A stretch of 64,000 bases of DNA, taken from positions 1,088,001 to 1,152,000 of the forward strand of contig NZ_CP038440.1 in assembly GCF_004683885.1 (NCBI RefSeq). The letters run 5' to 3'. This stretch comes from Brevundimonas sp. MF30-B (GTDB lineage: Bacteria > Pseudomonadota > Alphaproteobacteria > Caulobacterales > Caulobacteraceae). Under the pieces are notes generated by a model that did no database searches, was not told the origin of the DNA, and saw only the letters and a list, made by a program, of their open reading frames with translations. Below, piece after piece: positions 15,115-23,650 of this stretch. The number at the start of each line of letters is the position of its first letter. Position 1 is the first letter of the stretch. The position numbers were made by a program, and so were the translations under genes.

Positions 15115-17811
15115 GTGACCGCAGCCGCGCCGTGGAGCGTGAAGGGTATCGATCCCAAGGCGCGCGAAGTCGCCAAGGACCTGGCGCGCCGGTCAGGCAT
15201 GACGCTGGGCGAATGGCTCAACTCCATGATCATGGAGGACAATGACGATGACGACGTGGTGCCGCTGGCCCGTCGTCCCCACGTCGAGGTCCATGAGCGC
15301 CGGGGCCGTAGCCGCCGGCTCGAGGACGCCTACGGAGTATCCGACGAGACGGTGCAGAGGCTTGGCGCCTCGATCGAGGCCATCGGCGCGCGACTGGAGG
15401 CTTCGGAACGTCGCGCGACCGTCGCCATACAGGGCGTCGATCAGGCTGTGGCCGGTCTGGTTCGTCGGCTGGACGGCGCAGATGTCCTGGCTCAGGAATC
15501 GGGCCGTCGAATTGACGACATCGCCCAGGAGTTGAGAGAGGGCCACCGTCGTCTGCGCCGCTTCGAGCAGGAGACAGGCCCGCATACAACGGAAGCCTTC
15601 GGAAAGGTCGAGGCCTCTCTGGGGGGGCTGTCCAGCCGGCTCTACGATATCGAAGAGCGCCAACGCACGGGCGTGATGGAGCTGCGCCAGCGTCTGGACG
15701 CGGTCGAGAAGACCACGGCCGCAGGCTCGGAAAGCGATGCGCTCGCCCATATCGGTCAGCGGCTGGACCAGGCGCAGGCGCGCACCACCGAGGCCCTGCG
15801 CCAGCTCGAACGGTCTTTCGGTGATCTGGACGCGCGTGTTCGTCTGGCGGAAGGGCGGGGCGAACCCGAGGGCGCCCGGTTCGAAAAGCTGGCTGAAAGC
15901 CTCACTCGACAAGTGGAGAGCAGCCGAGCTGAGCTGTTGCGGCGGCTGGACACGGCCGAGACCGAAGGCCGCATGGACCGCATCGAGCGCGCGGTCTCTT
16001 CCATGGCCGATCAGGCGCGCGCCGCCGAGCAGCGCTCCGTCGCCGCCGTCGAGGCCATGGGCCGCGAGATCATGCGCATTGCGCGCAACCTCGACGATCG
16101 CGTCGAGAGGGTCGAGCGGTCGGCCGGCGGCGTCGATCTGACGGAACTGACCCAAGCCCTGTCGGCTCGAATCGATCGCGATTTCGCCCGTCACGCCCAG
16201 ACGGTGGATCAGCGGCTGGCCGCCAGCGACGAACGTCATGCCCAGGCGCTGGAGCGTCTGGGCGGCGAGATCACGCGCATCTCGGACCGCCTGAGCGAGC
16301 GCATCGCCCAGTCGGAACGTCGCTCGGCGGAGGCGCTGGATGACATCGGCCGTCGACTGGCGGATCGCTCGGAGAAGATCGAGCAACGCCACGACCGCAC
16401 GTCTGGCGAGCTGGCTGAACGCATGCGTCAGTCCGAAGAGCGCACCGCCCGGCTGCTTGCCGAGGCGCGCGAAAGCATAGAGCGACGGACGTCTCGGCCG
16501 GCCGCGCCGCCCGTGGCCGACTGGCGCGCCGCAGCCTTCCCGGAGGACGCCTTCGAGCCGATGTCGCCCACGGCCGACTGGTCTCGCGATCCCCTGTCGG
16601 ACGAGCCCCCCCAGCCGTTCCCCGCAGGCCTGGAGGTCGGCGACGAGCCGGATGTCTTCGTGGCGGAGCCATCACCGCAGTCCGATCTAGAAAGCCCTGA
16701 AAACCTGGACGACCAGGCCGCGCCGGCTGCGTTCGGCGAAGGGCCTTTCGGCGCTCTCGATCCCGCCACGGCGCCCTCGATCGAGGCCGCAATCGAAGAC
16801 GACTTCGACACTGTCGAAACGCACTACGCCGCCGACGCGGCCGACGCCGAGTACGTCGACCGCGAGGCTCTGCGCGCCGCCGCAGCCGCCGGCCGCGCCG
16901 CCAGCGGGACTGAGTCGGTGTCGACCATCGACGCCGTTCAGGCCGCGCGGGCGGCCATGGCCGGGCCGGCTGAGGATGCGCGAAGCGGTTTCGGGCTGAA
17001 GCGCGGCGGTAAATCGCAGTTGCAGGAGAGGCTTGACCGCCAGGCGGCGAAGGAGGGATCGACTGTTCGGCGCGCCCTGGCGGTCTCAGCCGCCGCGGCT
17101 TTGGTTACGGCCGGCGGCTATGGATACGCCCGGGTGGCGGGCGAGTTCGGACTGCCCATGCCGCAGGGGCTGTCGCAGGTTCTTCAAGCTCAGGACGCCA
17201 CCGCGCCTGCGCCGGGCGACGCGGCGCCAGTGGCGGCGCTGGCCTCGGTTACGGCCACGCCGGCGCTGGATCCGGCTGAGGGCGCCAATCTGTATGCACG
17301 CGCCGCCCGCCTTCTGACTGAGGGCGACCCGACGGCCCTGGAGACGCTCAAGCGCGCCGCCAACCTGGGGTATCCGCCCGCTCAGCTCCACTTGGCGGGT
17401 CTGTATCAGCAGGGCCGGGACGGTGCGCCGATGGATCGGCCAGAGGCGCGGCTGTGGGCGAAGCGGGCCGCCGAAGGCGGGGACGCCAAGGGCATGCACG
17501 CCTACGCCATGTATCTGTTTGACGGCGTGGGCGGGCCGGCCAATCGCGCGGAGGCCGTCAGTTGGCTCAAAAAGGCCGCCGAGCAGGGGCTTGTCGACAG
17601 CCAGTACAACCTCGCCAAGATTTATGAGGACGGGCAGGGTGTTGCGGCCAATCCCACCGAGGCGCTCAAGTGGTATGCGATTGCCGCCCGCGGCGGCGAC
17701 CAGCAGGCCCAGATCGGGCTGGAACGCCTGACGCCTTCGGCCACCCCGCAGGCGCGCCAGGCCGCGCGTCGCGCGGCCGACGATTTTCAGGCGGAGCCGC
17801 TGAAAGGCTGA
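15115..17811 (+). CDS. podJ: PodJ-like polar localization protein with Sel1 repeats
   Basis: A cell-pole scaffold that in Caulobacter recruits pilus, holdfast and signalling proteins. The GTG at 15115 follows GGGAGG at 15102-15107 and gives the conserved N-terminus (WSVKGIDPKAREVAKDLARR). The 898-residue protein has a long Arg/Glu/Ala coiled-coil region (~60-460), an acidic Pro-rich segment (~465-600), one membrane helix (~652-676, RALAVSAAAALVTAGGYGYA) and periplasmic Sel1-like repeats (~724-875, GYPPAQLHLAGLYQQG, DSQYNLAKIYEDGQGV). Caulobacter PodJ continues into a peptidoglycan-binding domain; this one stops about 20 residues after the last repeat. CtrA- and DnaA-like sites precede it. Confidence 0.88.
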   Translation: MTAAAPWSVKGIDPKAREVAKDLARRSGMTLGEWLNSMIMEDNDDDDVVPLARRPHVEVHERRGRSRRLEDAYGVSDETVQRLGASIEAIGARLEASERRATVAIQGVDQAVAGLVRRLDGADVLAQESGRRIDDIAQELREGHRRLRRFEQETGPHTTEAFGKVEASLGGLSSRLYDIEERQRTGVMELRQRLDAVEKTTAAGSESDALAHIGQRLDQAQARTTEALRQLERSFGDLDARVRLAEGRGEPEGARFEKLAESLTRQVESSRAELLRRLDTAETEGRMDRIERAVSSMADQARAAEQRSVAAVEAMGREIMRIARNLDDRVERVERSAGGVDLTELTQALSARIDRDFARHAQTVDQRLAASDERHAQALERLGGEITRISDRLSERIAQSERRSAEALDDIGRRLADRSEKIEQRHDRTSGELAERMRQSEERTARLLAEARESIERRTSRPAAPPVADWRAAAFPEDAFEPMSPTADWSRDPLSDEPPQPFPAGLEVGDEPDVFVAEPSPQSDLESPENLDDQAAPAAFGEGPFGALDPATAPSIEAAIEDDFDTVETHYAADAADAEYVDREALRAAAAAGRAASGTESVSTIDAVQAARAAMAGPAEDARSGFGLKRGGKSQLQERLDRQAAKEGSTVRRALAVSAAAALVTAGGYGYARVAGEFGLPMPQGLSQVLQAQDATAPAPGDAAPVAALASVTATPALDPAEGANLYARAARLLTEGDPTALETLKRAANLGYPPAQLHLAGLYQQGRDGAPMDRPEARLWAKRAAEGGDAKGMHAYAMYLFDGVGGPANRAEAVSWLKKAAEQGLVDSQYNLAKIYEDGQGVAANPTEALKWYAIAARGGDQQAQIGLERLTPSATPQARQAARRAADDFQAEPLKG

Positions 17812-17821
17812 CGCCGCCTGT

Positions 17822-17841
17822 GGCGCGGCGCGCGCCGCGCC
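17822..17841. repeat. Perfect 20-bp palindrome after podJ
   Basis: GGCGCGGCGC at 17822-17831 is followed directly by its reverse complement at 17832-17841. It sits 11 bp after the podJ stop. There is no T-run after it, so it is not a classical terminator, but it may fold as a stabilising 3' structure. Confidence 0.6.
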
Positions 17842-17903
17842 TCTAAGACCGATCAGTCGCCTTTCGGCGCGTAGTGTTCACCGTCCAGCCGAAGGCGCGC
17901 CCT

Positions 17904-18827
17904 TTGGACATCTATCTGCCGATCGCCGAGGTTTCGGTGAACTGGCCGACCCTGGTGATCCTGGGGGCGGTGGTCGGGTTCGTGTCGGGCCTGTTCGGCA
18001 TCGGCGGCGGCTTTCTGATGGCGCCGATCCTGGTCTTCCTGGGCATTCCGCCTACGGTGGCGGTGGCCAGCCAGGCCAGTCATGTGGTCGCATCCTCCAC
18101 GTCCGGCGTCATCCGGTACACCAGTCAGAAGATGGTCGACTATCGCATCGGCGGGGTTATGGCGCTGGGCGGCGTTCTGGGGGCGCTGCTGGGCGTTGAG
18201 TTGTTCCGCTACCTGCGCCTGCTCGGCCAGGCGGATCTGGTGGTGGCCCTGGCCTATCTGCTGTTCCTCGGCTCGATCGGCTCGCTGATGCTCTACGAGA
18301 GCCTGACGCAGATTCTGCGCCGGATACGGGGCGAAACGCCGCCGCGCAAGGATCGACGTCGGCCCATGTGGCTTTACGGGCTTCCGCTGCGGATGAAGTT
18401 TCCTCGTTCAGGCCTCTACATCTCGGCCATCCCGCCCTTCGGCCTGGGCGTGTTCGCGGGCATTCTGTCGGCCATTATGGGGGTCGGCGGCGGCTTCATT
18501 CTGGTTCCGGCCATGCTCTACGTGCTGCGCATGAAGGCCAGCGTCGTGGTCGGCACCAGCCTGTTCCAGATCATCATCACCACCGCCATCACGACCGTGC
18601 TTCAGGCCGGGCGCAATCAGACTGTGGACATTGTCCTGTCGACCATACTGCTGCTGGGCGGGGTTGTCGGAGCGCAGATGGGAGCCAAATACTCGGGCCG
18701 CTTCCGGGCCGAGGAGCTTCGCGCGGTGCTGGGCCTGATCGTCCTGCTGGTCGGCATCCAGATGGGGCTGGAGCTGTTCGTGCGGCCCAGCGACATTTTC
18801 CTGTTGGCGCCGGGGATCGCGGACTGA
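17904..18827 (+). CDS. TSUP family membrane transporter (TauE/SafE)
   Basis: A 307-residue inner-membrane protein with about eight hydrophobic helices in two homologous halves. Each half opens with the TSUP glycine signature: GFVSGLFGIGGGFLMAPILV near the start and GILSAIMGVGGGFILVPAML after the central cytoplasmic loop. Family members export or import sulfite, sulfoacetate or other organic anions; the substrate is unknown. I chose the TTG at 17904 because GAAGG lies eight bases ahead; a GTG at 17874 would add ten residues. The stop overlaps the next start (TGATG), coupling it to its TIGR02186 partner. Confidence 0.85.
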   Translation: MDIYLPIAEVSVNWPTLVILGAVVGFVSGLFGIGGGFLMAPILVFLGIPPTVAVASQASHVVASSTSGVIRYTSQKMVDYRIGGVMALGGVLGALLGVELFRYLRLLGQADLVVALAYLLFLGSIGSLMLYESLTQILRRIRGETPPRKDRRRPMWLYGLPLRMKFPRSGLYISAIPPFGLGVFAGILSAIMGVGGGFILVPAMLYVLRMKASVVVGTSLFQIIITTAITTVLQAGRNQTVDIVLSTILLLGGVVGAQMGAKYSGRFRAEELRAVLGLIVLLVGIQMGLELFVRPSDIFLLAPGIAD

Positions 18828-19639
18828 TGATGTTCCAGGTCCTCCCTCCCACGCCGCCGGTGGCAGAGGCGCCGGCTCCGGAACGCTCTCAGGCGACGCT
18901 GGACGAGGTGCGGGTCGCCGCCGCCTTGACCGACGCCCGGGTCCAGGTCGACTCCAGCTTCACCGGCGCTTCGATCGTGTTGTACGGCGCGGTGTTCAAT
19001 CCAACCCCCCAGCCGGCCGATGTGGTCGTCGTTGTCAGAGGCCCCGACGCGCCGGTGCGCCTGGTCAAGAAGACGCGCAACATGGGTGTCTGGCTGAACA
19101 GCCGGCCCGTGCTGTTCGAGGGCGCGCCCGGCTTTTACATGACGGCCTCAACCCGGCCGCTCAGCGACATCACGGATTTCGGCCAGCTGCGTCGCCTGGG
19201 GGTGGGGGTCGATCACCTGCGCATCGACGCGCCTGAAGAGGCCCGCACCGTCACCCGCTACGGCGTTCGCGACGTGGTCGTCAGCCGGCTGGGCGACGAT
19301 TATCTGGACTGGCGGCGCGCCGTGATCCGGCTGAGAGAGGCGGCGGCCCTCTACGCGACCGATCCCGAAGGCGTGTCATTCGTCGATCGCGGCCTGTTCC
19401 GCGCCGAGGTCAAGCTGCCGACGGTGGCCCCAACGGGCCGCTATCATGCGGAGGTGTGGCTGTTTCAAGAGGGAGCGCCCGTCTCGGTGTCCAATCTGAC
19501 CCTGACGGTCGAGAAGGTCGGGCTGGAGCGCGACATCTATGAGTTCGCCCATCGCCGACCCTGGACCTATGGTCTTCTCTGCGTGTTCCTGGCGGCGTTC
19601 ACCGGCTGGGCCGCGTCGCGTGTGTTCAGAAGAGATTAG
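18827..19639 (+). CDS. TIGR02186 family protein, partner of the TSUP transporter
   Basis: A 270-residue protein of the family regularly encoded beside TSUP transporters in alphaproteobacteria. It has a beta-rich domain (SFTGASIVLYGAVFNPTPQP, VVVRGP, the WLNSRPVLFEGAPGFYMTAS core) and a C-terminal membrane helix (WTYGLLCVFLAAFTGWAASR). Members I recall begin with a signal peptide, placing the domain in the periplasm; here the first ~40 residues (MMFQVLPPTPPVAEAPAP) are Pro/Ala-rich and not hydrophobic. The start overlaps the transporter stop. Function is unknown; a role in substrate capture or transporter assembly is inferred from pairing. Confidence 0.82.
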   Translation: MMFQVLPPTPPVAEAPAPERSQATLDEVRVAAALTDARVQVDSSFTGASIVLYGAVFNPTPQPADVVVVVRGPDAPVRLVKKTRNMGVWLNSRPVLFEGAPGFYMTASTRPLSDITDFGQLRRLGVGVDHLRIDAPEEARTVTRYGVRDVVVSRLGDDYLDWRRAVIRLREAAALYATDPEGVSFVDRGLFRAEVKLPTVAPTGRYHAEVWLFQEGAPVSVSNLTLTVEKVGLERDIYEFAHRRPWTYGLLCVFLAAFTGWAASRVFRRD

Positions 19640-19641
19640 GG

Positions 19642-20166
19642 TCAGGGCGCTTCGGCTCTGATCCCGAGGGCCTGAATCTGGGCTGAAAGCACGGCATCCA
19701 CCGGCGCCGCCCAGGCCTGCAGCCCGCCTTCGGCGAAACCGCCGACGGAATAGGTCCATTCCAGCGAGGTTCCAGTCTCGGTCGGTGTCAGGACAATGTC
19801 CAACGCTCCCGAGACGCCCAAGGTGTTCAGAGGACCCAGAGCCCCGTGCAGCACCAGCCTTCGTTCCGGCTGGACCATGGCCACGCTGAGGTGTCGCGCG
19901 CCGCCGCCATCTTGAGCAACTTCGCACCAGCACCCACCCGGCGTCGCGTCCAGGGTCAGTCGAGACCCGGCGAACCAGCGATGGGAGCGGCTCCACCAAT
20001 CGTCAGGGTGGACCAGCGCCGTCCAGACCCTTGCGGGAGAGGCCGCAATCACGATTGACCCGCCGATCTTGAACCCACCCGCGTCGGCGACGCGGACATC
20101 GGCCACGGCCGGAGCGGCGAGGGACAGGACGAGTGTCGACAAAATGATGGGCGCGGGTCTGAACAC
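19642..20166 (-). CDS. Secreted SRPBCC-domain protein
   Basis: A 174-residue protein with a clear Sec signal peptide (IILSTLVLSLAAPAVADVRV, cleavage likely after AVA) followed by a START/SRPBCC helix-grip fold: IAASPARVWTALVHPDDWWS is the classic first helix motif and GTSLEWTYSVGGFAEGGLQA a late strand. The fold binds hydrophobic ligands; most relatives are cytoplasmic, so export is notable. It is convergent with the TIGR02186 gene, two bases apart. Specific ligand unknown. Confidence 0.8.
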   Translation of the reverse strand: MFRPAPIILSTLVLSLAAPAVADVRVADAGGFKIGGSIVIAASPARVWTALVHPDDWWSRSHRWFAGSRLTLDATPGGCWCEVAQDGGGARHLSVAMVQPERRLVLHGALGPLNTLGVSGALDIVLTPTETGTSLEWTYSVGGFAEGGLQAWAAPVDAVLSAQIQALGIRAEAP

Positions 20167-20364
20167 GGGTGCCTCCTATCTTCAGGAAGCGGGCTGCGGG
20201 CCAGACCGTCAAGCCGTCTTATCCAGGTCACCAAGCTTCGCTAGAGATGGAGGTCGGGCCGGCCGCGGTTTCGCACTTGAATGCGGAAGGGTCGCCGCAG
20301 CATCAATTCGGAGCATTTGACTGGCTGCGGATTGATCCGAGACGATAATGGTCTAGAGGAGGCC

Positions 20365-21810
20365 ATGACAGAACTGATGACAGCCGAGGCGGCGCTGGAC
20401 CGCCTGCAAACCCTTTATGATGACGCCGTGGCCAATCTGCGCCGGGCGGTGAAGATCTTCCTGGACACCGGTCAGCGCGCCGACCCCCAGGCCCGGGCCA
20501 AGGGCCTCTTCTCCTATCCCCAACTGAAGATCAGCTGGTTCGGCGAGCGGCCGGCCAATCTGGAGACGCGGGCCTATGCCCGCCTGTCGCGGCCGGGCGT
20601 CTATTCGACCACGGTGACGCGGCCGGACCTGTTCCGACCCTATCTGATCGAACAGCTGACCCTGCTTCAGCAGGACTATGGCGCGACCTTCGAGGTCGAG
20701 CCGTCCGAGCAGGAAATTCCCTTCCCCTATGTGCTGGACGGCTCCGACGTGGCGCTGGACCGATCGCAAACCGCCTCGATCGCCCGGTATTTCCCGACGA
20801 CGGATCTGGCGCATATCGGCGACGAGATCTCCGACGGCCTGTTCGACCTGGGCGAGGATTTCCCCCTGTCGCAGTTTGACGGCCTGCGCACCGACTTCTC
20901 GCTGGCGCGGCTGAAGCACTACACCGGCACGCCGGTCGACGATGTGCAGAGCTACATCCTGTTCACCAACTACAACCGCTATGTCGACGAGTTCGTGCGC
21001 TGGGCCATCGAACAGGTGCGCGATCCCGACAGCCCGTATCAGACCCTGTCGTGCGCGGGCGGACTGGTGATCACCGCCGAGACGGCGGACCCGCAGACGG
21101 CCATCTCGGACTCGGCCTGGAAGAAGCACCAGATGCCGGCCTATCACCTGACCGCGCCGGGCGCCGAGGGCATCACCCTGGTCAACATCGGCGTGGGCCC
21201 GTCCAACGCCAAGACCATCTGCGACCACCTGGCGGTCACGCGCCCGCACGTCTGGATGATGATCGGCCACTGCGGCGGCCTGCGTCCCAGCCAGACCATC
21301 GGCGACTATGTTCTGGCCCACGCCTATCTGCGCGACGACCACGTGCTCGACGCTGTGCTGCCGCCGGACATTCCGATCCCCTCGATCGCAGAGGTCCAGC
21401 GCGCGCTGTACGACGCCTCCAAGATCGTGTCCGGGGCGCCGGGCGAAGAGGTCAAGCGGCGCCTGCGCACCGGCACCGTGGTCACCACGGACGACCGGAA
21501 CTGGGAGCTGCGCTATTCCAAGTCGGCGCTGCGATTCAACCAGAGCCGGGCTGTCGCAATCGACATGGAAAGCGCCACCATCGCCGCCCAGGGCTATCGT
21601 TTCCGCGTGCCCTACGGGACGCTGCTGTGCGTCTCGGACAAGCCGCTGCATGGAGAGATCAAGCTGCCGGGTCAGGCCAACCGCTTCTACGAGGGCTCGA
21701 TCTCCGAGCATTTGCAGATCGGCATCCGGGCCGTGGACCTGCTGCGCCAGGAGGGGTCGCGTCTGCATTCCCGCAAGCTGCGCGCCTTCGACGAGCCGCC
21801 GTTCAGATAA
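20365..21810 (+). CDS. amn: AMP nucleosidase
   Basis: Hydrolyses AMP to adenine and ribose 5-phosphate, limiting the adenylate pool. The 481-residue protein has the N-terminal AMP nucleosidase domain (~1-170, DRLQTLYDDAVANLRRAVKI) and a C-terminal nucleoside-phosphorylase-type domain (~180-470, TLVNIGVGPSNAKTICDHLA, then AIDMESATIAAQGYRFRVPY with the ribose-binding Met-Glu). AGAGGAGG at 20355-20362 (two bases before the ATG) is a strong but close ribosome site and supports the ATG at 20365 over an upstream in-frame start. It is monocistronic, convergent with the methyltransferase. Confidence 0.95.
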   Translation: MTELMTAEAALDRLQTLYDDAVANLRRAVKIFLDTGQRADPQARAKGLFSYPQLKISWFGERPANLETRAYARLSRPGVYSTTVTRPDLFRPYLIEQLTLLQQDYGATFEVEPSEQEIPFPYVLDGSDVALDRSQTASIARYFPTTDLAHIGDEISDGLFDLGEDFPLSQFDGLRTDFSLARLKHYTGTPVDDVQSYILFTNYNRYVDEFVRWAIEQVRDPDSPYQTLSCAGGLVITAETADPQTAISDSAWKKHQMPAYHLTAPGAEGITLVNIGVGPSNAKTICDHLAVTRPHVWMMIGHCGGLRPSQTIGDYVLAHAYLRDDHVLDAVLPPDIPIPSIAEVQRALYDASKIVSGAPGEEVKRRLRTGTVVTTDDRNWELRYSKSALRFNQSRAVAIDMESATIAAQGYRFRVPYGTLLCVSDKPLHGEIKLPGQANRFYEGSISEHLQIGIRAVDLLRQEGSRLHSRKLRAFDEPPFR

Positions 21811-21831
21811 GGCGGCGGGGCGGGCGTCGCC

Positions 21832-22578
21832 TCAGCGGCTGCGCAGCAGATACAGGCCGAAGCCGAAATAGGGTCGGCCGAACTCGAACAGGGCGCGGAT
21901 CCGGTCGGCGGTCGCCTGCACGCGCGGCGTGGCCTCGTCGTCGGGATGGGTTTCCAGCCAAGCGCTGACGGCTTGATCCATGGCGGCGATGTAGCGGGCC
22001 CAGGTTTCGTCCGATGACATGACGGCGCTGACGACGTCCAGGCCGGCGCCCTCGGCCGCAGATCGCCAACCCTCGTCGGAGGCGTAGGTGTTGGTCAGCT
22101 CCACGATCTGGCGGAGCGGGTCAGGCGGCGAGGCCGTCCAGACCAGATCGCCCCACAGCAGCCAGCCGCCCGGCGCCAGGCCTCGGCGCAGACCGCGGAA
22201 CACGTCGGCGGGGTCCAGGCGGCCGTCCCCGACAGGGTCGGTCGCGCCGATGGCGGCGATCAGGTCAAAAGGCGCGTGAGTCTCCAGCGTCTCTCCTGAC
22301 CGACCCTGGTTCAGGGCGACGCGCGCCGAGGCCGGAGAGGCGCCGATTCGCGCCTGGGCCAGTGCGACCATGGCGGGATCCAATTCGATGGCCGTGACGT
22401 CCAACCCGAACCTTTCGGCCAGCCGAACGGCGATCGCGCCGTTGCCGCACCCGATGTCCAGGGCGCGTCTTCCTGCCGGGAGGCCGGTCTGGGCCACCGC
22501 CTGATCGACCGAGGACATCTCCAGGGCGTTGCAAGCGTCGAGCGCCGCATAGGCTATGCTGTGGAAGCTGGTGCGCAT
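21832..22578 (-). CDS. SAM-dependent methyltransferase
   Basis: A 248-residue class I methyltransferase. Motif I is ALDIGCGNGAIAVRLAERFG (~39-58), followed by the acidic loop VTAIELDPAMVALAQARIG and post-I motif FDLIAAIGATDPVGDG. The C-terminal ~90 residues, with several Trp and Tyr, probably form a substrate lid. Substrate unknown; small-molecule acceptors are usual for this type. The ATG at 22578 gives a normal N-terminus; an upstream in-frame ATG at 22635 would place the start inside the divergent promoter. Confidence 0.85.
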   Translation of the reverse strand: MRTSFHSIAYAALDACNALEMSSVDQAVAQTGLPAGRRALDIGCGNGAIAVRLAERFGLDVTAIELDPAMVALAQARIGASPASARVALNQGRSGETLETHAPFDLIAAIGATDPVGDGRLDPADVFRGLRRGLAPGGWLLWGDLVWTASPPDPLRQIVELTNTYASDEGWRSAAEGAGLDVVSAVMSSDETWARYIAAMDQAVSAWLETHPDDEATPRVQATADRIRALFEFGRPYFGFGLYLLRSR

Positions 22579-22622
22579 GTCCGACGCATAGGCAAGGCCA
22601 ACAGATGTGTCCAAACAAATCG

Positions 22623-22642
22623 CTTTACAACGCAAAGTACTT
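22623..22642. promoter_or_regulatory. Candidate operator for the membrane protein/HTH pair
   Basis: CTTTAC-AAC-GCAAAG at 22623-22637 is an imperfect inverted repeat that runs into the perfect palindrome AAGTACTT at 22635-22642. It is AT-rich in a GC-rich background and lies 37-56 bp before the start of a membrane protein co-transcribed with a small winged-helix regulator, a usual place for autoregulation. Confidence 0.4.
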
Positions 22643-22678
22643 GATGCAATGTTGCGCCATCAACGACGGGAGGTCGAC

Positions 22679-23308
22679 ATGGCTGCTCACCAAACAGCGC
22701 CCCAAGCGCAAGACGACATCGCCTACATCCGCGCCCTGGCTCAGGAGGGGCGCCACGCTCCGCCTCTGAACGGGCCTTTCCTGGTGACTGCGGCGGTGAT
22801 TTTCGGCGGCGCCAGTGTGGCGCAGTGGGCGATCCAGAGCGGCTTGGTCGACGTCAACCCCTGGGCTCAGCTGTGGGTCTGGTTGGCGGCGGGCGCCGCC
22901 TTCGCCGTCGCCTTGGTCTTCCTGATCCGCAATGTGAAGACCAAGCCGGGAGCCAGCACAGTGCGCAACGAGGCCATAGGCGTGGCCTGGTCCGGCGTGG
23001 GCTATCTGATCTTCACGGTCTGGCTGTCGATGATGGCCGTGGGCTTCTCCACCGGCGATTGGACGCCGATGCGCCTGATGCCGTCCCTGGTGTTCGCCGC
23101 CTACGGAACCGCTTGGCTGGTCGCCGCCGCCATGAGCGGTCTGAAGTGGATGAACCTGGTGGCCCTGGTTTCCTTCGGCGGCGCGGTGCTGTTCGGCGCC
23201 CTGTCTCATACGGTCTGGGTCTATCTGGTCTTCGCCGGGATGCTGATGGCTGTCGCGCTGATCCCCGGCCTGATCCTGATGCGTCAGGAACCGGCCGAGG
23301 TGATCTGA
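22679..23308 (+). CDS. Multi-pass inner membrane protein, partner of a winged-helix regulator
   Basis: A 209-residue protein with about six membrane helices (PFLVTAAVIFGGASVAQWAI, LWVWLAAGAAFAVALVFLI, AWSGVGYLIFTVWLSMMAVG, then three more) after a ~35-residue cytoplasmic N-terminus. I do not recognise a named family. GGGAGG at 22668-22673, five bases before the ATG at 22679, fixes the start against a longer upstream frame. The next gene, a small HTH protein, begins two bases after its stop, so the pair form an operon; such membrane-plus-HTH pairs are usually autoregulated stress or envelope modules. Confidence 0.8.
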   Translation: MAAHQTAPQAQDDIAYIRALAQEGRHAPPLNGPFLVTAAVIFGGASVAQWAIQSGLVDVNPWAQLWVWLAAGAAFAVALVFLIRNVKTKPGASTVRNEAIGVAWSGVGYLIFTVWLSMMAVGFSTGDWTPMRLMPSLVFAAYGTAWLVAAAMSGLKWMNLVALVSFGGAVLFGALSHTVWVYLVFAGMLMAVALIPGLILMRQEPAEVI

Positions 23309-23310
23309 GC

Positions 23311-23613
23311 ATGGCCGACGATTTCGACATCGGTCGCATCGATGACGTCATTCACGGTCGCGTCAGACTGGGCATCATGGCCTATCTCTCGACGGCCGGT
23401 ACGGCGGACTTCAACGATCTCAAGACACGGCTGCAGGCGACGGACGGCAATCTGTCCGTCCATCTTAGGAAGCTTGAGGACGCCGGTTTCGTGGCCATAG
23501 ACAAGAGCTTTCAGGGTAAGAAGCCCCTGACGCGGGCGCGCCTCACCGAGCCGGGGCGCAAGGCTTTCGTCGCCTATCTCGACGCCCTGTCCTCCCTTAT
23601 GCCCACGAACTGA
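23311..23613 (+). CDS. Winged-helix transcriptional regulator (HTH_34/ArsR-like)
   Basis: A 100-residue DNA-binding protein. Its pattern IDDVIHGRVRLGIMAYLSTA, DFNDLKTRLQATDGNLSVHL, RKLEDAGFVAIDKSFQGKKP, RARLTEPGRKAFVAYL follows the PF13601-type winged helix: recognition helix around DGNLSVHLRKLE and wing around FQGKKPLTRARL. No metal-binding cysteines are present. It starts two bases after the membrane protein stop and probably represses that operon; a candidate operator lies at 22623-22642. Confidence 0.9.
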   Translation: MADDFDIGRIDDVIHGRVRLGIMAYLSTAGTADFNDLKTRLQATDGNLSVHLRKLEDAGFVAIDKSFQGKKPLTRARLTEPGRKAFVAYLDALSSLMPTN

Positions 23614-23650
23614 CTTTGACGCATTGGATGCGCGGACTAAGCAGGCGGTC

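Noticed and set aside
20247..20348. A 33-codon frame in the leader of amn (possible leader peptide)
   Set aside because: It has an ATG and a stop near the amn ribosome site, but no ribosome site of its own, no tandem regulatory codons and no terminator/antiterminator pair.
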